Source of the DNA: Thiobacillus thioparus DSM 505
GTDB lineage: Bacteria > Pseudomonadota > Gammaproteobacteria > Burkholderiales > Thiobacillaceae
Length of the DNA: 64,000 nt
Direction of reading: 5' to 3'
Assembly (NCBI RefSeq): GCF_000373385.1
Contig: NZ_KB891327.1
Coordinates: forward strand, 195,690-259,689
In this document: positions 24,905 to 33,695 of the stretch, in pieces
How the letters are laid out: each line of letters starts with the position of its first letter
How positions within the stretch are numbered: the first letter of the stretch is position 1
Position numbers and translations under genes: made by a program
The notes under the pieces: generated by a model
The model's database searches: none
The model's input: the letters and a program-made list of their open reading frames with translations, nothing else
What the model was told of the DNA's origin: nothing

Positions 24905-26326
24905 ATGACCAGCATTCATCCCGTGATTCTCTCCGGGGGCTCCGGCACCCGCCTGTGGCCGTTGTCCCGTGCGGCGCTGCCCAAGCAGCTGCTGCCGCTT
25001 GCCAGCGACCGGAGCCTGCTGCAGGACACTGTCAGCCGATTGGCGAACATGCCGGAAATGGCCGCACCTTTGATGGTTTGCAACGTGGAGCATCGCTTCA
25101 TGATTGCCGAGCAGATGCGCCAGATCGATACGGCGCCGCGCGCCATCGTGCTGGAGCCGGTAGGGCGCAATACCGCCCCCGCGATTGCGGTGGCCGCATT
25201 GATGCTGTCGCGCGACGATCCGGACGCGCTGATGCTGATCCTGCCGGCCGACCACCTGATCGGCGACGTCGCGGCGTTCCACGACGCGATCCGCACCGCG
25301 GCACAAGCCGCGCAGCACGGCCATCTCGCCACCTTCGGCATCATCGCTGCAACGCCGGAAACCGGTTACGGCTATATCCGCAAGGGTGCGCAGTTGGCCG
25401 ATACCGCCGGGGCGCACCAGGTCGCGGCCTTCGTCGAGAAGCCCGACCTGGCCACCGCGCAGCAGTATGTCGAATCGGGCGAATATTTCTGGAACAGCGG
25501 CATGTTCCTGTTCCGTGCGTCGGATTTCCTGCAGGAGCTACAGGCTTTGCGGCCCGGCATTCTGGATGCCAGCCGCGCCGCACTGGATGCCGCCACGCTC
25601 GATCTCGATTTCGTGCGGCTCGACCCTGCCGCATTCGAGGCCTGCCCGTCGGAGTCGATCGATTACGCCGTCATGGAACATACCCGTCGCGCCGCCGTGG
25701 TCCCTGCGGACATGGCCTGGAACGATATCGGCGCTTGGTCGGCGCTGTGGGACGTGGCTGAAAAGGACGGACAGGGCAATGCGATCCGAGGCGACGTCAT
25801 GCTGGAAAACGCCCGCAACAACTTCGTCCGTGCCGAAACCCGCATGGTCGCGATGCTGGGCGTATCCGACCTGGTGGTGGTCGAAACGGCCGACGTGGTC
25901 CTGGTAGCCAACAAGGACCAGGTCCAGGACGTCAAGAAACTCGTCGACCGCCTGAAAGCCGAGAAACGCTGCGAGCATCTGGTCCACAAGCAGGTGTATC
26001 GCCCCTGGGGATGGTATGAAGGCATCGACGAGGGCGAACGTTTCCAGGTCAAGCGCATCATGGTCAAGCCGGGCGAGAAGCTCAGCCTGCAGATGCACCA
26101 TCACCGCGCCGAGCACTGGATCGTGGTGTCCGGCACGGCCAGCGTCACCTGTGGCGACGAGGTCATGCTGCTGACCGAAAACCAGTCCACCTACATTCCG
26201 CTGGGCACGTCGCACCGGCTGGAGAACCCCGGCAAGATCGACCTGCACATGATCGAAGTCCAGTCGGGCACCTATCTCGGCGAGGACGACATCGTCCGGT
26301 TCGAGGACATCTACAAGCGCAGTTAA
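24905..26326 (+). CDS. manC: Bifunctional mannose-1-phosphate guanylyltransferase / mannose-6-phosphate isomerase
   Basis: A 473-aa type II PMI-GMP enzyme making GDP-mannose, a precursor of exopolysaccharide and lipopolysaccharide sugars. The nucleotidyltransferase half begins MTSIHPVILSGGSGTRLWPLSR, the GTP-binding signature, and continues with PLMVCNVEHRFMIAEQMRQ and FVEKPDLATAQQYVESGEYFWNSGMFLF. The C-terminal cupin isomerase half contains YRPWGWYEGIDEGERFQVKRI and the metal-binding LQMHHHRAEHWIVVSGTA. Length is typical. The start at 24905 is chosen because homologues begin just before the nucleotide-binding loop; longer in-frame starts lack similarity. A strong hairpin ends the unit. Confidence 0.93.
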   Translation: MTSIHPVILSGGSGTRLWPLSRAALPKQLLPLASDRSLLQDTVSRLANMPEMAAPLMVCNVEHRFMIAEQMRQIDTAPRAIVLEPVGRNTAPAIAVAALMLSRDDPDALMLILPADHLIGDVAAFHDAIRTAAQAAQHGHLATFGIIAATPETGYGYIRKGAQLADTAGAHQVAAFVEKPDLATAQQYVESGEYFWNSGMFLFRASDFLQELQALRPGILDASRAALDAATLDLDFVRLDPAAFEACPSESIDYAVMEHTRRAAVVPADMAWNDIGAWSALWDVAEKDGQGNAIRGDVMLENARNNFVRAETRMVAMLGVSDLVVVETADVVLVANKDQVQDVKKLVDRLKAEKRCEHLVHKQVYRPWGWYEGIDEGERFQVKRIMVKPGEKLSLQMHHHRAEHWIVVSGTASVTCGDEVMLLTENQSTYIPLGTSHRLENPGKIDLHMIEVQSGTYLGEDDIVRFEDIYKRS

Positions 26327-26343
26327 GGGGGCGCGGCCCTGTG

Positions 26344-26364
26344 CTGCGGGCGTGCCGCCCGCAG
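26344..26364 (+). terminator. Terminator hairpin after manC
   Basis: CTGCGGGC/GCCCGCAG, a perfect 8-bp stem with a 5-base loop, 18 bases past the manC stop. A T-rich stretch (TTTCTGATTTTATTTCATTG) follows after a short GC segment, so termination is likely though not textbook. Confidence 0.55.
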
Positions 26365-26616
26365 CGGACTGGCGCTTTCTGATTTTATTTCATTGTTTTT
26401 ATTGTATTTACCCGCGGTGCCAGCAAGCCGGCCAGGGAGTCTTGCGCGTGACCCCGCCCGTCGTGTAGGACAAACACCTACAACGATGGTTGTTCATTTC
26501 CGTCTTTCAATACAGCGCTTGTCCACATTAACTTTCCCGGGTGTCGTCCGAAAACGAATTCACCACGCTGACTTAAGTGTGCGTTTGAAAAAATTCAACG
26601 AAGAAGGACAGGCAAA
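26365..26616 (+). other. Leader and promoter region of flhDC
   Basis: About 250 bases between the manC hairpin and flhD, less GC-rich than its surroundings. It contains two adjacent inverted repeats at 26464-26493 and an AAGGA ribosome site at 26604-26608. No convincing -35/-10 pair could be fixed, and no gene was seen. Confidence 0.5.
26464..26493. promoter_or_regulatory. Paired inverted repeats upstream of flhDC, RcsB/FixJ-type candidate
   Basis: TGTAGG-N7-CCTACA (26464-26482) overlaps ACAAC-N4-GTTGT (26480-26493). The first resembles sites of NarL/FixJ/RcsB response regulators (core TAGGA/TCCTA), and RcsB is a known flhDC regulator in enterics. The identity of the regulator is inferred. 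Confidence 0.35.
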
Positions 26617-26934
26617 ATGAAAATGGACGAAATGCTGGACGAAATGCGCGACGTCAATCTGAACTACCTGATGCTGGCGCAGAACATGATCCAACACGAC
26701 AAGGCGACCGCCGTCTTTCGTCTGGGCATCAGCCAGGACGTTGCCGACCTGATCAAGGCGCTGACACCCGCACAAGTCCTCAAGCTTGCCGCGTCCGGCA
26801 TGATGGTGTCGCGCTTCCGCTTCGACGACGGCGTGGTGCTCAACATGCTGACCAACTACACCAAGGATCGTGCCATCGCCCAGTCCCACGCCGCCATCCT
26901 GATGGCCGGACAAGCTGTGGAAGCCTTTGCCTGA
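26617..26934 (+). CDS. flhD: FlhD, flagellar class I master regulator subunit
   Basis: A 105-aa subunit of the FlhD4C2 activator that switches on class II flagellar operons. It is all-helical with the family core NLNYLMLAQNMIQHDKATAVFRLG, ISQDVADLIKALTPAQVLKLAASG and VVLNMLTNYTKDRAIAQSHAAILMAGQ. An AAGGA ribosome site sits 8 bases before the ATG. flhC follows after 51 bases on the same strand. The leader carries inverted repeats that may receive environmental control. Confidence 0.95.
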   Translation: MKMDEMLDEMRDVNLNYLMLAQNMIQHDKATAVFRLGISQDVADLIKALTPAQVLKLAASGMMVSRFRFDDGVVLNMLTNYTKDRAIAQSHAAILMAGQAVEAFA

Positions 26935-26985
26935 TTCTGTCGTACCTGCAGCAAACGTCGCACAATAAAAAAGGGGAGTGACTTC

Positions 26986-27540
26986 ATGAGCAAGAAAAGT
27001 CTGTTGACTGAAATGCGTGACACCCAGCTGGCGATCGAGCTGATCGAGCTCGGCGCCCGCCCGCAGGTTCTTGAATCCGAAACCACGCTGTCGCGCGAAC
27101 GCTTGCTCAAGCTGTACAAGGAAGTCAAAGGCGTGTCGCCACCCAAGGGTATGCTGCCGTTCTCGACTGACTGGTTCCTGACCTGGTTGCCCAACGTCCA
27201 TTCCTCGTTGTTCATCAACATCCACCGCTACATCACGAAGAACAGTGATTGCAGCGGCATCGAGGCCGTGCTCAAGAGCTACCGCCTGTATCAGGAATAT
27301 CTTCATACCAACCAGATCGAAGCCGTACTGAGCTTCACCCGTGCGTGGACGCTGAATCGTTTCTTCGAAAGCCGCATGCTCGAAACGGCCGTGTGCAGCG
27401 GTTGCGGCGGCCACTTCGTGGTTCACCCCGACGACCTGAACAATCATTACGTGTGCGGCTTGTGCAATATGCCGGCACGCGCAGGTAAAACCCGCAAGGC
27501 CAAGGCAGAAGCCCAGACCGAATTGACCGCCGCTGCCTGA
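26986..27540 (+). CDS. flhC: FlhC, flagellar class I master regulator subunit
   Basis: A 184-aa partner of FlhD, responsible for most DNA contacts. N-terminal family motifs are LLTEMRDTQLAIELIELGARPQ and ERLLKLYKEVKGVSPPKGMLPFSTDWF. The C-terminal zinc site is intact, with four cysteines as CSGCGG and VCGLC. GGGGAG precedes the ATG. The tail after the zinc site is a short basic Ala/Lys-rich extension. It is probably co-transcribed with flhD. Confidence 0.96.
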   Translation: MSKKSLLTEMRDTQLAIELIELGARPQVLESETTLSRERLLKLYKEVKGVSPPKGMLPFSTDWFLTWLPNVHSSLFINIHRYITKNSDCSGIEAVLKSYRLYQEYLHTNQIEAVLSFTRAWTLNRFFESRMLETAVCSGCGGHFVVHPDDLNNHYVCGLCNMPARAGKTRKAKAEAQTELTAAA

Positions 27541-27563
27541 CGGGCTTCTTCGGGAGTCCGGTG

Positions 27564-28319
27564 ATGGCGCGTCTCCCGGTCAGCCTTCAGTCGCTTGTCA
27601 TCCAGTGCGCAGCCCTGCTGGCGGCCGTCTCCCTGAACTATCTGTCGCAAATCTTATTCCCGTATCAAGCCGCCCTCTGGCAACTTGCATTCGCACAGGG
27701 CGGAATCGCTGCGCTCTTGAGCCGTACATGGCGGCAGCCTGCGTGGTGGCCTCCCCTGCATCTCGGTTTCCTGCCTGCTGTACTCCTGGCCCGACAGGCT
27801 GATCTGCCTGCCTGGATCTATCTGTCCCTATTCGTTCTGCTCGTCCTGTTCTACTGGAGCACGTTCCGCACCCGGGTGCCGTTGTACCTCTCCGGTCGCG
27901 CGGCATGGCGGCCTTTGGCCTCCCTGTTGCCGCAAACCCCGTTCAGCTTCATCGACCTCGGCAGCGGCCTGGGAGGTGTGCCGTTCTATCTGGAAGCGAA
28001 ATTTCCGCACGGCCATTTTTACGGCACCGAAATTGCGCCGGCACCCTGGCTTATCAGTCGTGTGCGCGCCAAGCTCAAAGGGAGCCGGGTGAATTTCATG
28101 CGGGACGATTACGCAAGCCTCGATCTGTCTCGCTTCGATGTCGTGTTTGCCTTTCTTTCGCCCGCGGCCATGCCCGGTTTGTGGCAACAGGTGCAGGGCC
28201 AGATGCGTCCTGGCACGTTGTTCGTCAGCTTGGCGTTTCCGGTGGAAGACCGCCCGCCAGATCATTTGGTGGCAGGGAATGCCGGCCAGCGCCACACGCT
28301 GTATGCCTGGCAAATGTAA
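27564..28319 (+). CDS. Membrane-anchored class I SAM-dependent methyltransferase
   Basis: A 251-aa protein. The N-terminal 100 residues hold about four hydrophobic helices (SLVIQCAALLAAVSLNYLSQIL, IYLSLFVLLVLFYW). The C-terminal half is a Rossmann methyltransferase with the SAM-binding loop FIDLGSGLGGVPFYL and acidic motif FYGTEIAPAPWL, followed by FDVVFAFLSPAAMPGLW. The ATG at 27564 is preferred over the GTG three bases earlier because GGAG then sits 7 bases upstream. It lies 23 bases after flhC and before motA. Position suggests some link to flagellar or surface biogenesis; the substrate is unknown. Confidence 0.75.
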   Translation: MARLPVSLQSLVIQCAALLAAVSLNYLSQILFPYQAALWQLAFAQGGIAALLSRTWRQPAWWPPLHLGFLPAVLLARQADLPAWIYLSLFVLLVLFYWSTFRTRVPLYLSGRAAWRPLASLLPQTPFSFIDLGSGLGGVPFYLEAKFPHGHFYGTEIAPAPWLISRVRAKLKGSRVNFMRDDYASLDLSRFDVVFAFLSPAAMPGLWQQVQGQMRPGTLFVSLAFPVEDRPPDHLVAGNAGQRHTLYAWQM

Positions 28320-28474
28320 GGTACCGCCGAGTGGAAATACTCGAGCTGCGCCATCAAGTTTCTTGTGATCTAGTCGAATCCTCCACTTGAAAGCATCAGT
28401 TTTGGATGCTGCCAGACCGGGATGGAGCGGGGCCGCTCTCACTTGGTGTGCCAATCAATAAGGGATAGACGGCC

Positions 28475-29335
28475 GTGCTAGTCATCGTTGGTTATATCGT
28501 TGTAGCGTTGAGTGTCTTCGGTGGCTTTGCGCTGGCTGGCGGCCATCTGGCTGCGCTGTTCCAGCCAGTGGAATTGCTGATGATCGGTGGGGCGGCAGGC
28601 GGTGCGTTTCTGGTCGGCAACAACAGCAAGGCCGTTAAAGCCACGCTGAAGGCGCTGCCCACCGTATTCAAGGGATCGAAATACACGCGTGCGCTGTACA
28701 TGGACATCATGGCACTGCTGTATGAACTGCTGACCAAAATCCGCAAGGAAGGCCTGATGTCGGTGGAAGCTGACGTCGATTCGCCCGAGAGCAGCCCCTT
28801 GTTCACGAAATATCCGACCATCCTGGCGGATCATCACATCATCGAATTCCTCACCGACTATCTGCGCCTGATGGTGAGCGGCAGCATGAACGCCTTCGAA
28901 ATCGAAAACCTGATGGACAACGAAATCGAAACCCATCATCACGAAGGCGAGGTGCCCGTGCACGTCGTCGCCAAGCTGGGCGACGGCATGCCGGCATTCG
29001 GTATCGTGGCGGCGGTGATGGGGGTCGTGCACACGATGGAATCGGTCGGCCTGCCGCCTGCGGAACTGGGAATCCTGATCGCGCATGCGCTGGTCGGAAC
29101 CTTCCTTGGCATCCTGCTGGCCTACGGTTTTGTCGGTCCGCTTTCCACCCTGCTCGAACAGAAGCTGCACGAGTCGACCAAGATGTTCCAGTGCATCAAG
29201 GTGACCCTGCTGGCCAGCATCAACGGCTATGCGCCGGCGATCGCGGTCGAGTTCGGGCGCAAGGTGCTGTTCTCGACCGAACGTCCTTCCTTCAGCGAAC
29301 TGGAAGAGCACGTCAAAAACGCGAAGTCGCGCTGA
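28475..29335 (+). CDS. motA: MotA, flagellar stator proton channel
   Basis: A 286-aa inner-membrane stator subunit with four membrane helices. N-terminal helices include LVIVGYIVVALSVFGGFALAGGHLAALFQP. The cytoplasmic loop has the charged segment that contacts the rotor (ESSPLFTKYPTILADHHIIEFLTDYLRLM). Helices 3 and 4 contain GDGMPAFGIVAAVMGVVHTM and GTFLGILLAYGFVGPL. The start is GTG, supported by AAGGGA 10 bases upstream; no upstream ATG fits. motB follows 36 bases later. This is the long MotA form typical of enterics and betaproteobacteria, unlike the shorter MotC further on. Confidence 0.94.
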   Translation: MLVIVGYIVVALSVFGGFALAGGHLAALFQPVELLMIGGAAGGAFLVGNNSKAVKATLKALPTVFKGSKYTRALYMDIMALLYELLTKIRKEGLMSVEADVDSPESSPLFTKYPTILADHHIIEFLTDYLRLMVSGSMNAFEIENLMDNEIETHHHEGEVPVHVVAKLGDGMPAFGIVAAVMGVVHTMESVGLPPAELGILIAHALVGTFLGILLAYGFVGPLSTLLEQKLHESTKMFQCIKVTLLASINGYAPAIAVEFGRKVLFSTERPSFSELEEHVKNAKSR

Positions 29336-29371
29336 TTTCGTGTTACCTGTCCCGATCTTCATGACGCACCC

Positions 29372-30346
29372 ATGAGCGAACAAAAAGCCCCCATCGTCAT
29401 CAAGCGCGTCAAGAAAGTGGCGGGGGGCCATCACGGCGGCGCATGGAAGATCGCCTACGCCGACTTCGTGACGGCGATGATGGCGTTCTTCCTGCTGATG
29501 TGGCTGCTGGGCTCGACCACCAAGGGCGATCTGGAAGGCATCGCGGAATATTTCAAGACCCCGCTGAAAGTGGCCATGCAGGGTGGCTCGGGCAGCGGCG
29601 ACAGCTCCAGCGTGATCAAGGGAGGCGGTCTCGACATGACGCGCAGCGCCGGGCAGGTGAAAAAAGGCGAGACCAAGGCCGAAAAGAAGTCCTACAACCT
29701 GAAAGCCGCCCAGGCCGAGCTCGAGCGCATCGAGGCGGCCAATCTCAAGCAGCTGAAAAAGCGCATGGAAATGGCGATCGACGCCAATCCCACCTTGAAG
29801 CAGTTCAAGCGGCAACTGCTGATCGACATCACCAGCGAAGGTCTGCGCATCCAGATCGTCGACGAACAGAACCGTCCCATGTTCAACGTGGCGAGCGCCG
29901 AGCTGCAGCCCTATACCAAGGTCATCCTGCATGAAATCGGCAAGATGCTGAACGACGTGCAGAACCGGATCAGCCTGTCCGGACATACGGATGCCACGCC
30001 TTACGCCAACGGCGCGCGCGGCTACAGCAACTGGGAACTGTCGGCCGATCGCGCCAATGCCTCGCGCCGGGCACTGATTGCCGGCGGCATGGACGAATCG
30101 AAAATGCTGCGGGTGGTTGGCCTGGCGTCATCCGTTCCGTTCGGCCACGCGGCGCCCCACGACCCGGTCAATCGCCGCATCAGCATCATCGTGATGAACA
30201 AGCGCACCGAGGATGCCGTTACGAAGGAAGCCAGCGGCGTGAGCACGGCGGATGCCGTCGATGCGCAGGATGAGTCGGATCAGGCCAAGGTTTCGCCCGC
30301 TGCAAGTGCCACGATTCCTCCGCAGGCGCCACTTGAGGCGAAATAG
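29372..30346 (+). CDS. motB: MotB, flagellar stator peptidoglycan-anchored subunit
   Basis: A 324-aa partner of MotA. A basic N-terminus (APIVIKRVKKVAGGHHGGAWK) precedes one membrane helix with the conserved proton-binding Asp (IAYADFVTAMMAFFLLMWLLG). A plug/linker region follows, then a C-terminal OmpA-like peptidoglycan-binding domain from about residue 155 (LRIQIVDEQNRPMFNVASAEL, ISLSGHTDATPY, NWELSADRANASRRAL, RRISIIV). A long acidic tail ends the protein. Full length, no missing residues seen. Confidence 0.94.
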   Translation: MSEQKAPIVIKRVKKVAGGHHGGAWKIAYADFVTAMMAFFLLMWLLGSTTKGDLEGIAEYFKTPLKVAMQGGSGSGDSSSVIKGGGLDMTRSAGQVKKGETKAEKKSYNLKAAQAELERIEAANLKQLKKRMEMAIDANPTLKQFKRQLLIDITSEGLRIQIVDEQNRPMFNVASAELQPYTKVILHEIGKMLNDVQNRISLSGHTDATPYANGARGYSNWELSADRANASRRALIAGGMDESKMLRVVGLASSVPFGHAAPHDPVNRRISIIVMNKRTEDAVTKEASGVSTADAVDAQDESDQAKVSPAASATIPPQAPLEAK

Positions 30347-30400
30347 CAGGCCAAATCCACCCTTATTCCCCTGATCGCCCGCACCGGGCCCGGCCAATAA

Positions 30401-30456
30401 TTCACCCTGTAGAAAGCCCGTCTCGAGCGAGAGACGGTCCCCTCTAACCAGGTGAA
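30401..30456 (+). promoter_or_regulatory. Structured leader before flhB that could mask its ribosome site
   Basis: TTCACCCTG (30401-30409) pairs with CAGGTGAA (30449-30456) around an inner hairpin CCGTCTC/GAGACGG (30418-30437). The right arm contains AGGTGA, the likely Shine-Dalgarno of flhB, 8 bases before its ATG. The stems are seen; the regulatory role is inferred. Confidence 0.35.
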
Positions 30457-30462
30457 TCAGGG

Positions 30463-31620
30463 ATGGCTGAAGAAAGCGATCAGGAACGGACAGAAGCCCC
30501 ATCGCCACAGCGATTGGAAAAGGCACGCGAAGAAGGTCAGGTACCGCAATCGCGCGAGCTGGCTACGTTCGTCGTGCTGATGACCAGCGGCGCGGCCTTG
30601 TGGATGATGGCCAGCGGCCTGGGCAAGACCATGTCGCAAATCGTGCGCGGCGGCTTGCAGTTCGATCCGGCTGTTGCACGTGACAGCAACTACGTCATGA
30701 CCCAGATGTCCGACCAGGTCATGGATGCCGCACTGGCGCTGGCCCCCTTCCTGGCGCTGGTGGTGATCGCAGTACTGGCTTCACCGCTGCTGCTGCGCGG
30801 CTGGCTCTTCAGCACCAAGGCCTTCATGCCGGATTTCAAGCGCCTGAACCCGCTGTCCGGCATCAAGCGCATGTTCTCAAGCCAGGGGCTGGTCGAACTG
30901 GTCAAGTCGCTGGCCAAGGTCGGCCTGCTGGGTGTGGTGGCGGTCTGGCTGATCTGGTCCAATCTCGATGCGATCTTCTCGCTCAGCATGGAAGAGCCAA
31001 CCGGCGCCATCCAGCATATGGGCGATCTCATCGGAAAGATCTTCCTGCTGGCCTCGGGCGCGATGATCTTCATCGTCGTGCTGGACCTGCCGTACCAGCT
31101 CTGGAGCTACTTCAACAAGCTCAAGATGAGCAAGGAGGAGCTGCGCCAGGAAGCCAAGGAATCGGAGGGTGACCCGCATGTCAAGGCACGCATTCGCGCC
31201 CAGCAGCGCGAAATGGCGCGCCGCCGCATGATGGCCGAGATCCCCACCGCCGACGTCGTGGTGACCAACCCGACCCACTTTGCGGTCGCGCTCAAATACA
31301 CCGAAGGCAAGATGGGCGCGCCGCGCGTGGTGGCCAAAGGCGCCGACGCGGTGGCCGCGAAGATCCGCGAACTGGCCGCCGAGCACAAGATTCCGCTGCT
31401 GGAAGCGCCGCCGCTGGCGCGTGCGCTGTTCCGCCACACCGAACTCGGCGACGAAATCCCGGCCACCCTCTATGCAGCGGTGGCCGAAGTGCTGGCCTAT
31501 GTCTTCCAGCTGCGCCATTTTCAACAACTGGGCGGGGCCTATCCCGAGGCGCCGACCGCGTTGCCGGTCCCGCCTGAACTCGACCCGCTGCAAGCCGCCA
31601 GCATGGGAGCTAACGCATGA
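30463..31620 (+). CDS. flhB: FlhB, flagellar type III export switch protein
   Basis: A 385-aa inner-membrane component of the flagellar export gate that controls substrate switching. It begins with the family's cytoplasmic start (EERTEAPSPQRLEKAREEGQVPQSREL), has four membrane helices over about residues 30-210, then a cytoplasmic domain with the autocleavage site NPTH at residues 269-272 (VVTNPTHFAVALKY). The C-terminal tail is longer than minimal and Pro-rich. It overlaps flhA by 4 bases (ATGA). It heads the flhB-flhA-flhF-flhG-fliA-motC-motD run. Confidence 0.96.
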   Translation: MAEESDQERTEAPSPQRLEKAREEGQVPQSRELATFVVLMTSGAALWMMASGLGKTMSQIVRGGLQFDPAVARDSNYVMTQMSDQVMDAALALAPFLALVVIAVLASPLLLRGWLFSTKAFMPDFKRLNPLSGIKRMFSSQGLVELVKSLAKVGLLGVVAVWLIWSNLDAIFSLSMEEPTGAIQHMGDLIGKIFLLASGAMIFIVVLDLPYQLWSYFNKLKMSKEELRQEAKESEGDPHVKARIRAQQREMARRRMMAEIPTADVVVTNPTHFAVALKYTEGKMGAPRVVAKGADAVAAKIRELAAEHKIPLLEAPPLARALFRHTELGDEIPATLYAAVAEVLAYVFQLRHFQQLGGAYPEAPTALPVPPELDPLQAASMGANA

Positions 31621-33695
31621 ACGGCACCCTGAGTCTTTCCAATCTATTCAACAGCTCCAACGCCCGCACGCTGGCGGCACCGCTGTTCATCGTCCTCATC
31701 CTGGCGATGTTGGTGTTGCCGCTGCCGCCATTCGCCCTGGACATGCTGTTCACCTTCAACATCGCGTTGTCCATCATGGTGCTGCTGGTCGGCCTGTCGA
31801 CCAAGAAGGCGCTCGATTTCGCCGCTTTCCCCACCGTGCTGCTGCTCTCGACGCTGCTGCGCCTGTCGCTCAACGTCGCCTCCACCCGTGTCGTTCTGCT
31901 GCATGGCCATACCGGTCCCGACGCAGCCGGCAAGGTGATCGAAGCCTTCGGCCATTTCCTGGTCGGCGGCAATTACGCAGTCGGCATCATCGTGTTCGTC
32001 ATCCTGGTGGTGATCAACTTCATCGTCATCACCAAGGGCGCGGGGCGGATCGCTGAGGTCAGCGCGCGCTTCACCCTCGATGCGATGCCAGGCAAGCAGA
32101 TGGCGATCGACGCCGATCTCAATGCCGGCCTGATCGACGAGAACGAAGCGCGCCGGCGCCGTGCCGAGATTTCCCAGGAAGCCGATTTCTACGGCTCGAT
32201 GGATGGTGCGTCGAAATTCGTGCGTGGCGACGCCATCGCCGGCATCCTGATCCTCTTGATCAACATCATCGGCGGCCTCGTCATCGGTCTGATGCAGCAC
32301 GACCTGTCGCTGGCGGATGCCGCGCAGAACTACACTCTGCTGGCGATCGGCGACGGCCTGGTCGCACAGATCCCGGCACTGGTCATTTCGATCGCCGCCG
32401 GCATCATCGTCAGCCGCGTCAGCACCGAAGAGGACATCGCCGGGCAGATGCTGTCCAACGTGTTCAACAAGACGCAGGCGCTTTACATCACAGCCGCGAT
32501 CCTCGGCATGATGGGCATGATTCCGGGCATGCCGAACCTGGCGTTCCTGTTGCTGGCCGGCGGCATCGTCTGGCTGGCCTGGAAAAGGAGCCACCAGAAG
32601 GAAGAGACGCCGCCCACCGTGGAGACTGTGCCCACCCCGGCCATCGAATCCCAGGAAGCCAGTTGGGAAGATGTCGCTCCCATCGACACCCTGGGACTGG
32701 AAGTCGGCTACCGCCTGATCCCGCTGGTCGACAACGCCGCCGACGGCGAGCTGGTACGCCGCATCAAGGGCATCCGCAAGAAATTCGCCCGCGAGATCGG
32801 CTTCCTGCCGCCCGCCGTGCACATCCGCGACAACCTCGAAATCAATCCGAACAGCTATCGCATCACCCTCAAGGGTGTGGAAATCGGCAGCGGCGAAGTG
32901 CGCACCGGCTCTTTCCTGGCCATCGATCCGGGTACCGTCGCCACGGCATTGCCGGGCGTCGCCACGCAGGATCCGGCCTTCGGCCTGCCGGCAGTGTGGA
33001 TCGAATCGGATCTGCGTGAGCAGGCGCAGGCCATGGGCTATACCGTGGTCGATCCCGGCACCGTGGTCGCCACGCACCTGAATCATCTGGTGACGCTGCA
33101 CGCAGCCGAGTTGCTGGGGCGCCAGGAAGCCCAGGCGCTGCTCGACCATCTTGGCAAGAGCGCGCCCAAGCTGGTGGAGGATCTGGTGCCGAAGATGCTG
33201 CCGCTGTCCACCGTGCAGAAAGTGCTGCAGAACCTGTTGACGGAAGGTGTGGCCATTCGTGACATGCGGACCATCATCGACACGCTGCTGGAGCATGCCG
33301 CCCGCGTGCAGGATCCGCACGAACTCACCTCGCTGGTGCGGGTGGCGCTGGGCCGCTCGATCGTACAGCAGATATACGGTTCGTCCAGCGAACTCCCGGT
33401 GATCGCCCTCGACCAGAACCTGGAGCGTCTCCTGCTGCAGACCCTGCAGGCAGGCCATGATTCCGCCGGCATGGAACCGGGCCTCGCCGACACGCTACTG
33501 GAAAGGACTCAGGCTTCAACGCAACGCCAGGAAGCCTTGGGCCATCCCGCAGTTTTACTGACGCCGGCCGTGCTGCGTCCGCTACTCGCACGTTTCCTGC
33601 GGCGCACGGTGCCGCAACTCAAAGTGCTTTCGCACGCCGAAGTGCCTGAAGGCAAACAGATCAAAGTGACTTCCCTTGTAGGAGGAGCAGCATGA
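31617..33695 (+). CDS. flhA: FlhA, flagellar type III export gate protein
   Basis: A 692-aa export-gate protein. The N-terminal half has about eight membrane helices and the family FHIPEP-type loop region (FAAFPTVLLLSTLLRLSLNVASTRVVLLHG, RIAEVSARFTLDAMPGKQMAIDADLNAGLI). The C-terminal cytoplasmic domain, from about residue 350, binds export chaperones (LGLEVGYRLIPLVD, IRDMRTIIDTLLEHA). Its start overlaps the flhB stop and its stop overlaps flhF by 4 bases. Full length. Confidence 0.97.
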   Translation: MNGTLSLSNLFNSSNARTLAAPLFIVLILAMLVLPLPPFALDMLFTFNIALSIMVLLVGLSTKKALDFAAFPTVLLLSTLLRLSLNVASTRVVLLHGHTGPDAAGKVIEAFGHFLVGGNYAVGIIVFVILVVINFIVITKGAGRIAEVSARFTLDAMPGKQMAIDADLNAGLIDENEARRRRAEISQEADFYGSMDGASKFVRGDAIAGILILLINIIGGLVIGLMQHDLSLADAAQNYTLLAIGDGLVAQIPALVISIAAGIIVSRVSTEEDIAGQMLSNVFNKTQALYITAAILGMMGMIPGMPNLAFLLLAGGIVWLAWKRSHQKEETPPTVETVPTPAIESQEASWEDVAPIDTLGLEVGYRLIPLVDNAADGELVRRIKGIRKKFAREIGFLPPAVHIRDNLEINPNSYRITLKGVEIGSGEVRTGSFLAIDPGTVATALPGVATQDPAFGLPAVWIESDLREQAQAMGYTVVDPGTVVATHLNHLVTLHAAELLGRQEAQALLDHLGKSAPKLVEDLVPKMLPLSTVQKVLQNLLTEGVAIRDMRTIIDTLLEHAARVQDPHELTSLVRVALGRSIVQQIYGSSSELPVIALDQNLERLLLQTLQAGHDSAGMEPGLADTLLERTQASTQRQEALGHPAVLLTPAVLRPLLARFLRRTVPQLKVLSHAEVPEGKQIKVTSLVGGAA

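Noticed and set aside
31644-33458. 604-codon minus-strand frame inside flhA
   Set aside because: Low-complexity His/Gln/Arg-rich product expected from the reverse of a GC-rich gene; flhA is unambiguous.
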